A stretch of 64,000 bases of DNA from RGIG3178 sp964533965 (GTDB taxonomy: Bacteria > Bacillota > Clostridia > Christensenellales > QAND01): contig CAZHNN010000004.1 of assembly GCA_964533965.1 (NCBI GenBank), forward strand, positions 62,001-126,000, given 5' to 3'. A model generated the notes under the pieces. That model did not search any database. It had not been told where the DNA came from and saw only the letters and a program-made list of their open reading frames with translations. The position numbers were made by a program, and so were the translations under genes. Below, one piece after another: positions 52,966-60,394 of this stretch; the stretch's first letter is position 1; each line of letters starts with the position of its first letter.

Positions 52966-53253
52966 ATGGAGATTTTAAATCAGTATGTAGTGGCTATTGT
53001 AATGGCGATCTGCTTGGGCGTCGGCTATATCATCAAGAAAAGCCTTGACTTTATCCCCAACAAGTTTATCCCATTGATCATGGGCTTGCTCGGCATACTC
53101 CTCAACTGCTGGATGCAGGGATGGGTTTTAACGCCGCAAACCATGTTGCAGGGTTTGGCCAGCGGTTTGGCGTCGACCGGCGCTTTTGAGCTGGTCAGAA
53201 ACCTGGCGGTTTCCGATCAGACCGGTGAAAGCAAAGATACCGGAGAGCAATAG
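52966..53253 (+). CDS. Phage holin-like protein
   Basis: 95 residues with two to three membrane segments (VVAIVMAICLGVGYII; FIPLIMGLLGILLNCWM) and a short charged C-terminal tail. The pattern YIIKKSLDFIPNKFIPLIMG matches A118-type phage holins. RBS GAAGGG. It forms a lysis cassette with the upstream peptidase, but no phage structural genes are present within several kilobases, so the pair is a remnant or a domesticated unit. Confidence 0.82.
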   Translation: MEILNQYVVAIVMAICLGVGYIIKKSLDFIPNKFIPLIMGLLGILLNCWMQGWVLTPQTMLQGLASGLASTGAFELVRNLAVSDQTGESKDTGEQ

Positions 53254-53281
53254 AATAGCACAGAAGACAAAAACCGCGATG

Positions 53282-53310
53282 AAAAAGGGCATCCCAAGGG
53301 TGCCCTTTGC
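53282..53310. terminator. Terminator after the lysin-holin pair
   Basis: AAAGGGCA (53284-53291) and TGCCCTTT (53301-53308), flanked by an A-run on the left and TTTGC on the right. Confidence 0.65.
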
Positions 53311-53385
53311 GATATTCGCCCACTGCTCTTCAAGAATTTACGGAAGTCCTATACAGCTGCGATACAATGATTTGATTCCACCACG

Positions 53386-54297
53386 CTACCGGCCAAGCCC
53401 TTTAATGTGGATGGTCTGCCCGTCGGAGGTGATGACGATGGTGCCCAGTTCGTCTGTCCTATATATCTTGGCGTTTGCCGCGGCAAGCCTGCTCAGAACC
53501 TCTTCGGTCGGATACCCGTAGGAGTTGTCCTTTCCAACGCTGATCACGGCGATTTTGGGGGATACCACATTCAAAAAAGCTGTGGTGGTGGAAGCGACGT
53601 CGCCATGATGCCCCACCTTTAGCACATCCGCCTGTATGTCCGCTTTGGCGGAGAGCATTTCCTTCTCCGAAATCTCACTCGCGTCACCCGTAAACAGGAA
53701 TGAGGTTTTACCGTATGCCACCTTCATCACGATGGAATATGCGTTCAGGTCCTCATAGCTTGTGCTGTTGGGCGCGGCAATGCGGATCGACAGCGCGCTG
53801 TCAAGTTCGACGTTCATGCCTGCCTTCGCGTAGACGATCGGCAGCTTTTTGCTTTGAATGGTCTTCAACAGGCTGTCATAGGTAGCCACGTTGTTGGAGG
53901 TTGCCATTTCAGGCATATAGACGGACCCGACCGCATAGTGCTCGATGACATATCCCATGCTGCCGATGTGGCTTTGCTTCGCGTGCGTCATCATGAGGAT
54001 ATCGATTTTTTGGACCTTCCGGAGGGCGAGATAATCGGCGATGGCCTTCTGGGCAAACGTGTCCCCGGCGTCGATAAGGATCGTCTTTCCGTTTGGCGTC
54101 TGGATCAGTATGCTGTCGCCCTGACCGACGTCGATGTAGGAAATGGTAAGCAATTTGGAGCCGGGCGGAAAAGTGGCCTCGGACGTGGCGCCCGGCGATG
54201 TCGGGCTTTGAGACGGCTTGATGCTGCTACAGGATGCCAGGGAAAAGAGGATCAGAAGAAACGCTATAGAGCGGAAAACAATCAGTCGTTTTTTCAT
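53386..54297 (-). CDS. ComEC-like MBL-fold lipoprotein with altered metal motif (paralogue B)
   Basis: 303 residues. Signal peptide with lipobox SLASC (Cys near residue 23), a Ser/Pro linker, then an MBL domain close to the C-terminal domain of ComEC: ISYIDVGQGDSILIQTPNGK, LIDAGD, and the downstream KVGHHGD. The usual H-x-D-x-D-H metal motif reads HAKQSH (MTHAKQSHIGSM), so one or two aspartate ligands are replaced. Catalysis may be lost or use one metal. ATG at 54297 with GGGAGG. A paralogue lies directly upstream. Confidence 0.88.
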   Translation of the reverse strand: MKKRLIVFRSIAFLLILFSLASCSSIKPSQSPTSPGATSEATFPPGSKLLTISYIDVGQGDSILIQTPNGKTILIDAGDTFAQKAIADYLALRKVQKIDILMMTHAKQSHIGSMGYVIEHYAVGSVYMPEMATSNNVATYDSLLKTIQSKKLPIVYAKAGMNVELDSALSIRIAAPNSTSYEDLNAYSIVMKVAYGKTSFLFTGDASEISEKEMLSAKADIQADVLKVGHHGDVASTTTAFLNVVSPKIAVISVGKDNSYGYPTEEVLSRLAAANAKIYRTDELGTIVITSDGQTIHIKGLGR

Positions 54298-54359
54298 GAC
54301 ATGCCTCCCGTTAACCCGATTTACGGACTTGCTTATAAAACCGATGCCATACCGACGCT

Positions 54360-55274
54360 CTATAAACCCATGCACTTGATATGGATGCCTTGACCATCGG
54401 AGGTGACCACGATCGTGCCCTGCTTATCGGTGCGATAGACAGAAGCGTTCGCGGCGCCAAGCCTATCCAGCACATCCTGTGCCGGCAGGGTATCGAGGTA
54501 TTCCTTGCCGACGCTGATGACGGCGATCCTCGGGGAGACCGCCTTCAAAAAGGCGGCGCTGCTAGAAGCCGTATCGCCGTGATGGCCCACCTTGAGAACA
54601 TCCGCTTTGACATCGGCGCCCGCTTTGAGCATTTCGGTTTCGGAAGCCTCGGTGGCGTCTCCCGGGAATAAAAACGAGGTTTGTCCGTAGGTTATCTTGA
54701 TGACGGCGGAATAGTCGTTGGTGGTCTCATAGTGGCTTCCGATCGGCGCGATCATAAAGACCTTTAGCGCATCGTCCAGCGGGATTGTAAGGCCCGCCGT
54801 TGCCGTGATGGTCTTCAACCCTTTTTTCTTAACCGCTGTATCCAGTTCTTTCATTGACTGCATCGCGTTTGTCATCTCGCATGCAGGCATGTAAAACGAA
54901 CCGATCTGAAAACGCTCGATAACATTGGGCATTCCCCCAACATGGCTTTGTTTCGGGTGCGTGAGCACCAGCACGTCGATTTTTTGGATTCCTTTGCTGG
55001 TAAGGAAACTCTCCACCGTCCCGGTGGCGATCACATCACCGGCATCAATGAGCATCGTCTTGCCGTTTGGGGTTTGGATTAAAATACAATCGCCCTGGCC
55101 TACGTCGATGTAGGAAACGGTGAGGATCTTTGCGTCGGGCGGGAACGTTGGCTCGGGCGCTGCGGAATCTTTAGGGGTACTTTGCGGCGATGTGGCGGTG
55201 CAGCCGATAAAGAGAATACAGTGGAAGAAAAACATTGCGTTGAGCATTGCCGAAACGAAGGACCGTTTTTTCAT
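54360..55274 (-). CDS. ComEC-like MBL-fold lipoprotein with altered metal motif (paralogue A)
   Basis: 304 residues, tandem paralogue of the next gene. Signal peptide with lipobox FIGC, linker with Pro/Thr, then the MBL domain VSYIDVGQGDCILIQTPNGK, LIDAGD, HPKQSH in place of H-x-D-x-D-H, FPGDATE and KVGHHGD. Both copies share the same substitutions, so they predate the duplication or are under selection. Exported and anchored to the outer face of the membrane. Role unknown; extracellular DNA handling by resemblance to ComEC is only a guess. ATG at 55274 preceded by GAGGGG. Confidence 0.88.
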   Translation of the reverse strand: MKKRSFVSAMLNAMFFFHCILFIGCTATSPQSTPKDSAAPEPTFPPDAKILTVSYIDVGQGDCILIQTPNGKTMLIDAGDVIATGTVESFLTSKGIQKIDVLVLTHPKQSHVGGMPNVIERFQIGSFYMPACEMTNAMQSMKELDTAVKKKGLKTITATAGLTIPLDDALKVFMIAPIGSHYETTNDYSAVIKITYGQTSFLFPGDATEASETEMLKAGADVKADVLKVGHHGDTASSSAAFLKAVSPRIAVISVGKEYLDTLPAQDVLDRLGAANASVYRTDKQGTIVVTSDGQGIHIKCMGL

Positions 55275-55430
55275 GACAACCCCTCTTTTCTGTGCCTGTT
55301 GATTACAGTATAGCACATTTCAAGTATGGATTTTATCTATACCCGCCCGCCGCACGAACAGGAAAAGTGAGCTGCAAACCCTGTGAGCTTCCAAGACTAG
55401 AATAAAATCTCTGCATGATTCGATCAGAAC

Positions 55431-55456
55431 ATAAAAGGCTGCCGAAGCAGCCTTTG
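55431..55456 (-). terminator. Terminator after the HpcH/HpaI gene
   Basis: On the minus strand AAAGGCTGC-TTCG-GCAGCCTTT, a stable UUCG tetraloop hairpin, followed by TATG. A second stem (GGGGGCATTGCCCCC, 55466-55480) stands just upstream of it. Confidence 0.75.
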
Positions 55457-55517
55457 GGGTCTACGGGGGCAATGCCCCCTTGATTCCATCATTAGGGCGG
55501 TGGGTGGATACGGGTCC

Positions 55518-56303
55518 TCAGCCGTTGGCAAATTCCTTGACGAGCTCGGCAAACGCCGCGATATACACGGACGTGTCGATGCGCCAGGCGAGGGCTTCAA
55601 ACCCTTCGGTATAGCGCCTGTGCCCCGTCGCCTTGTCGCTGACGTAGATCATCGCAAACTTGCCGTTGTCCTTGGCGGCTTTTAAGATGCGCTGTACCGC
55701 CGCTTCGAATACGGGGTTGGTGAATTGGCCCGGCATGCCAAGCGAGATCGAAAGGTCGTTTGGGCCCACGAACACGCCGTCGATGCCGTCTGTCGCCATC
55801 ACCTCTTCGATGATGTCCAGGCATTCCTTCGTTTCGCACTGCGGGATGATCGAGGTGGCGGCGTTGCAGGTGTCAAAGTAGTGCTGCAGGTTGTCGTTGT
55901 ACGGCACTTTGCCAAAATCCACGCCGCGCTCCATCGCGCAGCCGCGCTCGCCCATCGGTGTATATTTACCCCATTCTATAAGCTTTTTGATGTCGTCCAT
56001 CGTTTTTACAAACGGCACCACGAGGCCCATCGCACCCACATCGAGGTTCTTTAACACTGCTGCACGGGAGATCTCCTTAATGCGCACAAGCGGCGTCATG
56101 TTGTGCAGCTCCGCGGCGCGCACGAAATCGGCCACGCGCTCGGTCTCAAACGGGCCGTGTTCCGTGTCGATGATGATATAGTCCAGGCCCGCGATACCAA
56201 GGCACTCCACGCCCGTCTCGCTGCCCATCTGGTAAAAGGTGCCAAAGACCTTCTTGCCCTGTGCGATCTTTTCCTTCATCGTATTCCGCATGGTGGTTCG
56301 CAT
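55518..56303 (-). CDS. HpcH/HpaI aldolase family protein
   Basis: 261 residues, TIM barrel of the 2,4-dihydroxyhept-2-ene-1,7-dioate aldolase family. Motifs: GTFYQMGSETGVECLGIAGL, DTEHGPFETERV with the metal/acid region, VRIKEISRAAVLKNLDVGAMG, VPFVKTMDD, and FVGPNDLSISLGMPG. These class II aldolases cleave or form 4-hydroxy-2-oxo acids with a divalent metal. Substrate not known. RBS GAGGAGTG. Not in an operon with its neighbours. Confidence 0.92.
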   Translation of the reverse strand: MRTTMRNTMKEKIAQGKKVFGTFYQMGSETGVECLGIAGLDYIIIDTEHGPFETERVADFVRAAELHNMTPLVRIKEISRAAVLKNLDVGAMGLVVPFVKTMDDIKKLIEWGKYTPMGERGCAMERGVDFGKVPYNDNLQHYFDTCNAATSIIPQCETKECLDIIEEVMATDGIDGVFVGPNDLSISLGMPGQFTNPVFEAAVQRILKAAKDNGKFAMIYVSDKATGHRRYTEGFEALAWRIDTSVYIAAFAELVKEFANG

Positions 56304-56526
56304 GTATAATCACTCCTCAAATGGATTGTAACGTGAAGGAATGGGGTTGTCAAAGTTTCCGATTGCAGTAAGATTAATATAGTTTTTGTTTTTTATCGGT
56401 TACTGACATTGAAAAGGGCGGCTAGTGAAAAACATGAGCCTGAAACTGCAGTGATCCGTCCCGTACAAAAGGCAAAGGGGTAAAACGAATTTTCTGGTGA
56501 GTGATATGGGAGAAAGGAGTATCCAA

Positions 56527-56955
56527 ATGAATGAGGACGAAAGCAGCATTCACGATTCGAATTCAATACAGAAGAGTGCCGGCAAATCAAGGAGCATTGC
56601 AAAGGCAAGCCTTGCTCTTCTGCTCGCGCTTGTGGCCAGTTTTGCTCTGCTCGTCGTCGAATTTGTTCAACTTAGGAAGGTTTCCAATGATCTTACGGCA
56701 AGCCAATGGAACTACAGCCGTTTGCAATCAATGATGGTCACGGTAAACGGGCAGACAGCATTTTTACAGGATCAGGTGAAGAACATGAAGAGCGCGTTAA
56801 AGCAGGCAGTCCTCGTGGTCTTGCTCGGCGACGATCCGACATGCTATCACGAACCGGATTGCGTAAAGCTCGACAATGCCTCTTACCCGTATCGTTTTCT
56901 CTCGCTTCAGGAAGCGGCTAAACTGGGATTCAAACCGGATCCGGCATGCCAATAA
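56527..56955 (+). CDS. Membrane-anchored protein with Ada-like zinc-site tail
   Basis: 142 residues: hydrophilic N terminus, one membrane helix (ASLALLLALVASFALLVVEF), a coiled-coil stretch and a C-terminal segment CYHEPDCVKLD ... RFLSLQEAAKLGFKPDPAC. This fits the pattern YH-x3-C-x-n-F-x-S-x-x-E-A-x-x-x-G-[FY]-x-P-x-x-C seen in Ada-like zinc-binding modules, which occur on many secreted Firmicutes proteins. The last part reads PDPAC rather than PCxxC. Topology predicts the module outside. Function unknown. RBS GGAG; an in-frame GTG at 56497 is possible. Confidence 0.7.
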   Translation: MNEDESSIHDSNSIQKSAGKSRSIAKASLALLLALVASFALLVVEFVQLRKVSNDLTASQWNYSRLQSMMVTVNGQTAFLQDQVKNMKSALKQAVLVVLLGDDPTCYHEPDCVKLDNASYPYRFLSLQEAAKLGFKPDPACQ

Positions 56956-57020
56956 ACTGTACGCCAAGAGCAGAGTTTGAACCTTGCTGCCAATGCCGAG
57001 GGCATCTGCTTATGCCGATA

Positions 57021-57692
57021 TCATTGTGCGCCTGCAGTCACCGACGTTACCGTCGGCAGCGTCATCACGCTTAGCAGTATCCCGTTGTTGTAGGGGGATT
57101 CAATAGACCAATCCCAATATTGTTTGCATTTGAACTTGTTGCGGAACCAGTTGTGGCCTTTGCGGCCCGCAAAGAAAAGATAATTGGAAGGCAGTATACG
57201 CCCGACGTTTTGGAAGCCCTTCTTTTCCAGCTCCCAGCGTATCACCACATCCAACGCCAAATCCTTGAATTTTTGCAAAACCGGTGTCTTCTTCTTCCAG
57301 GCAAATTGATGTTTTTGCGTGATCACTTTCTTGATCGTGTTCGGATGGCGGGCGTCGTCCACGCGATTGAGCACGCACCACACCACAGCGGCTTTTTCCG
57401 TATCGCTTTTAACGCAGCCCGCTTCGCGGTAGATGAGCTTGGCAAGCATCACGATCTCTTCGCTGTTCTCATATTTGGCGCGAATGGAAGCGATTGCTGC
57501 TAACCGCAGAGATTCGCTCTGCAGTTCCATCTCGTTTTTTGTAAGCGCGGGTAAGGCGTCCTCCGTGCCGGCTTTTTGTTCTTCCTGCACGATAGCCGCC
57601 GCGTCATATCCTGCGGCGTTGGCGGTTATAGTTGTCTGTAAAGGTGCAAGCAGTGCCGATGCCAAGCAAATCAAAGCAATCAGGCGCTTCAT
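57021..57692 (-). CDS. SleB/CwlJ-type cell wall hydrolase
   Basis: 223 residues. A signal peptide (KRLIALICLASALLAPLQ, cleavage after ANA) precedes a linker and the Hydrolase_2 domain with IVMLAKLIYREAGCVKSDTEKAAVV and VLNRV, the glutamate of REAG being the expected catalytic acid. SleB-type lytic enzymes open the spore cortex during germination; vegetative homologues exist. ATG at 57692 preceded by GGAGGG. It lacks the N-terminal peptidoglycan-binding domain of SleB itself. Confidence 0.9.
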   Translation of the reverse strand: MKRLIALICLASALLAPLQTTITANAAGYDAAAIVQEEQKAGTEDALPALTKNEMELQSESLRLAAIASIRAKYENSEEIVMLAKLIYREAGCVKSDTEKAAVVWCVLNRVDDARHPNTIKKVITQKHQFAWKKKTPVLQKFKDLALDVVIRWELEKKGFQNVGRILPSNYLFFAGRKGHNWFRNKFKCKQYWDWSIESPYNNGILLSVMTLPTVTSVTAGAQ

Positions 57693-58262
57693 GAATATTG
57701 TTCCCTCCGTATTTTGGCGGTTTTCGAAGATTCCTTGCGAATCGAGCATGTTAACCCAAGGTCCCGTGAAAACCGGAATGGAAAACAGCCGTGCGTCTGA
57801 AGGCTTGTCCGATGGTCAATATACAGAATGACCATCTGCCGAAGCGCTCAAAAACGCCGATGGCAGCGCAATCGGAACCCATATCGATCCGGCTGTATTC
57901 GTATAATTGATTATGCATTATCGGTTTTGTCTAAAAACGTTGATGCCGCAAAGATGGTTTTGAAAGATTTGCGAAAAGCACGGTTTGTTTGTCGAAACCG
58001 GGCGATTCTGTTTCTCAAATTTCAATATTTGCTAACAGAAATGAAAAATCTCAGTTGAAAAAGAACTGTGTTAATTCCATTTTTATACAGGAAAAAAAGA
58101 GGAAATTCTGCCATTAAAAGGTAAGCAGGCGCTGTGCGTCTTCCGATGCTATTGGAGAGCCTCGTTCCTATTTACGGCGCTGCTTTTAAGAACACCAAGA
58201 TGGTGTTCTTTTTGGTAGAGAAGAATAGGATTTGTCGCACAGAGGGGTGATCCGTTTTTATG
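57693..58262. other. Intergenic region without a confident gene
   Basis: A 76-codon plus-strand frame (57828-58058) has no clear ribosome site and no recognisable family. A strong terminator at 58188-58213 shows that something is probably transcribed rightward through here, perhaps an unannotated small RNA. Confidence 0.3.
58188..58213 (+). terminator. Orphan intrinsic terminator
   Basis: AAGAACACC and TGGTGTTCTT around AAGA, followed by TTT. No convincing gene precedes it on the plus strand. Also could end a minus-strand transcript only weakly. Confidence 0.65.
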
Positions 58263-58324
58263 TGTAAGGTATACTTGACATGTCGAGGCTCATTTGCTAT
58301 GCTGCATGTAAGGTAAACCTGACA
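58263..58324 (+). promoter_or_regulatory. Promoter with two operator-like repeats upstream of the XRE gene
   Basis: TTGACA (58275-58280), 17 bp, TATGCT (58298-58303). TGTAAGGTATACTTGACA (58263-58280) and TGTAAGGTAAACCTGACA (58307-58324) are near-identical imperfect palindromes, 44 bp apart; one covers the -35 and the other the start region. This fits autorepression by the XRE regulator, with looping or cooperative binding. Confidence 0.75.
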
Positions 58325-58343
58325 AAGCGATGGAGGTGGTCCG

Positions 58344-58550
58344 ATGCAAAACAATGTCAGGAAGCTTCGGGAAGAACTCGGCCTCACCCAAAAAGAATTG
58401 GGCGACCGCGTGGGGGTCTCCCGCCAGGCCATCAATGCGATCGAAACAGGCAAATTCGATCCGTCCATATGGCTTGCGCATGATTTGGCGCTCCTGTTTG
58501 GCGTATCCATCGAAGCTTTATTTCTCTTCAAGGAGGAAGACAGAAAATGA
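58344..58550 (+). CDS. XRE-family HTH regulator (small)
   Basis: 68 residues, a single helix-turn-helix: NNVRKLREELGLTQKELGDR and VSRQAINAIETGKFDPSIW, ending with LFKEEDRK. This is the short Cro/YozG-like form that commonly precedes a membrane protein gene. RBS GGAGGTGG. It overlaps the next gene by ATGA and is the likely repressor acting at the paired palindromes at 58263-58324. Confidence 0.92.
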   Translation: MQNNVRKLREELGLTQKELGDRVGVSRQAINAIETGKFDPSIWLAHDLALLFGVSIEALFLFKEEDRK

Positions 58551-59014
58551 AAAACATCCTTAAACATCCCGCGACCAATGCGGTGTGTCTCGGCCTGTTC
58601 ACGGCTTTTTACGGGGTTATCTTTATCACGGCCTCTCAAAACAGCCGTTTTAAGAGCCTGCTCTATTACAGCGGTGCAAAGCAGGGTATGAATCCCTTTT
58701 GGGAGGGCTGGAGCAAATTTTTAGCCAACGGATACCACGCCATTATTGCCTATGTACTCATTGCGTTGGCAGTAGTGGTCATCGCCCTGCTGATCCTTAG
58801 GCGCCATCCTTACGACGAATACCATACTTCGCTTCTTGTTCAATGCCTTGCCGTAGCCGCCGTATTAACGCTGATCGCCATCGCGATCTTCTACCTGATG
58901 ATCTTGTGCGATCCCGCTGGCATCATCGAAAAGTTCACTCTCTTTATTGCTGTCCATTGGGTATCCATTGTGATGTGCGATTTGACGTATGTGCTGCTCT
59001 GCAGGTGGAGATGA
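58547..59014 (+). CDS. Small integral membrane protein of the XRE operon
   Basis: 155 residues, four predicted membrane segments (AVCLGLFTAFYGVIFIT; HAIIAYVLIALAVVVIALLIL; CLAVAAVLTLIAIAIFYLMI; FTLFIAVHWVSIVMCDLTYV). The arrangement small XRE regulator plus four-helix membrane protein is widespread in Firmicutes, but its role is generally unknown. Overlaps both neighbours by ATGA, so all three genes are translationally coupled. Confidence 0.8.
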   Translation: MKNILKHPATNAVCLGLFTAFYGVIFITASQNSRFKSLLYYSGAKQGMNPFWEGWSKFLANGYHAIIAYVLIALAVVVIALLILRRHPYDEYHTSLLVQCLAVAAVLTLIAIAIFYLMILCDPAGIIEKFTLFIAVHWVSIVMCDLTYVLLCRWR

Positions 59015-60357
59015 AATCGGTGAAAATCATGCTCATCCAGCCGAAGATGAACAAGCGGCCCATGGACACCGATCTTAAGACCCGTATGTCGCCATCGCTT
59101 GCGCTGTTGACCCTGATGCGGTTAACTCCAAACGGGCATGAGGTGATCATGGTCAACGAAAACGTGGAAAAAATCAATTACAACTACAGGGCAGATCTGG
59201 TGGGCATCACGGTTACGCTGGATGTGATGCCGCGAGCATGCCGGATTGCCAGTGAATTCCAAAAAAGAGGCGCTAAGGTTGTGGCCGGAGGGATTCATGT
59301 CACCTGCAGCCCGGAGGACTGCTTGCCGCACTTTGATGCGATCTGTGTAGGATTTGCCGAGCGGGTATGGGCACGTATGATCAAGGATGTTGCCAAGGAT
59401 ACGCTGAAAAAGGTTTACCAGGACATGGAGAACTTCCGGGGCAGTGAGATCGCACCGCCGGCGTACGACAAAGCGGATAGGAACAGGTATCTTTACACGA
59501 ACGTGATTACCACCAGCCGCGGCTGCCCCAACTGTTGCGACTTTTGCTACAACAGCTGCCAAAACAGGGTGTATGTCCACCGCCCCATTGCGGATGTGCT
59601 TTGGGACATCCAGTCTCTGAACACCCGACATGTGCTGTTCATCGATGATAACTTCATCGGCGAACCGTCCTATACCCTTGAACTGCTTGAAAAAATGAAA
59701 GGCATGCACTTGAAGTGGAGCGCGGCTGTAACGACGAGGATACTCGACTATCCGGATCTGCTTGACCTGATGGCCAAAACAGGCTGCCAGAGCCTGTTCA
59801 TCGGGTTTGAGTCCATCAACAACAAAGCGTTGCAAGGGGTGAACAAGGACAACCGGTTTGAGAAGTACGAAAAACTGATAGAGGCAATCCACAGCCGGGG
59901 CATCATGATCAACGCGAGCATGGTATTTGGCCTGGACGGCGATGGCCCGGAGGTCTTTTCCAAGACGCTCGACTTTTTGGTGAAAAACCGTATCGAGACG
60001 CTGACCTCCCATATCTTAACGCCCTACCCCGGTACGGCGCTGTATCGCCGCATGGAGGAGTCCGGGCGCATTGCCTGTTACGATCTCTGCTTGTACAACA
60101 CGGCGCATGTGGTGTTTCAACCGGAAGGCATGACTGCGCAGGAACTGTACAGCGGGTATCTTTGGATGTACCGGAAGTTCTATTCATTTTCTAACATCAT
60201 ACGTCGTATGCCTGAGCAGAAAGCGCAGAGACAATCATTCCTTATGTTCAATCTGTTCTACCGTAAGTTCGGGAAATTCACCTCAGCCGTGTCGCGCCTT
60301 ATCCCGATGCGGGTGCTGGGTCGTTTTGCCACGTGGGTATCGTATCGGATAAAATAA
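59011..60357 (+). CDS. B12-binding domain radical SAM protein
   Basis: 448 residues. N-terminal cobalamin-binding-like domain (about 1-140: LIQPKMNKRPMD, GGIHVTCSPEDCLPHFDAI) and a radical SAM domain with iron-sulfur cysteines CPNCCDFC (C-x3-C-x2-C, about residue 170), then SLFIGFESINNKALQGVNK and TPYPGTALYRRM. The B12 domain lacks an obvious DxHxxG motif, so base-off cobalamin binding is doubtful. Similar proteins modify lipids, antibiotics or hopanoids; the substrate is not known. Overlaps the membrane protein gene. Confidence 0.9.
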   Translation: MKSVKIMLIQPKMNKRPMDTDLKTRMSPSLALLTLMRLTPNGHEVIMVNENVEKINYNYRADLVGITVTLDVMPRACRIASEFQKRGAKVVAGGIHVTCSPEDCLPHFDAICVGFAERVWARMIKDVAKDTLKKVYQDMENFRGSEIAPPAYDKADRNRYLYTNVITTSRGCPNCCDFCYNSCQNRVYVHRPIADVLWDIQSLNTRHVLFIDDNFIGEPSYTLELLEKMKGMHLKWSAAVTTRILDYPDLLDLMAKTGCQSLFIGFESINNKALQGVNKDNRFEKYEKLIEAIHSRGIMINASMVFGLDGDGPEVFSKTLDFLVKNRIETLTSHILTPYPGTALYRRMEESGRIACYDLCLYNTAHVVFQPEGMTAQELYSGYLWMYRKFYSFSNIIRRMPEQKAQRQSFLMFNLFYRKFGKFTSAVSRLIPMRVLGRFATWVSYRIK

Positions 60358-60382
60358 AAAAGATCACTGGATGTGACCTTTT
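60358..60382. terminator. Bidirectional terminator between convergent genes
   Basis: AAAAGATCAC and GTGACCTTTT arms with one mismatch; U-runs on both strands. Separates the radical SAM gene from the convergent c-di-GMP protein gene. Confidence 0.6.
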
Positions 60383-60394
60383 CATTGTTTTTAA

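Noticed and set aside
57828..58058. 76-codon plus-strand frame after the SleB-like gene
   Set aside because: Rich in Arg and Cys, lacks a Shine-Dalgarno and does not resemble a protein family; kept only as part of the uncertain transcribed region.
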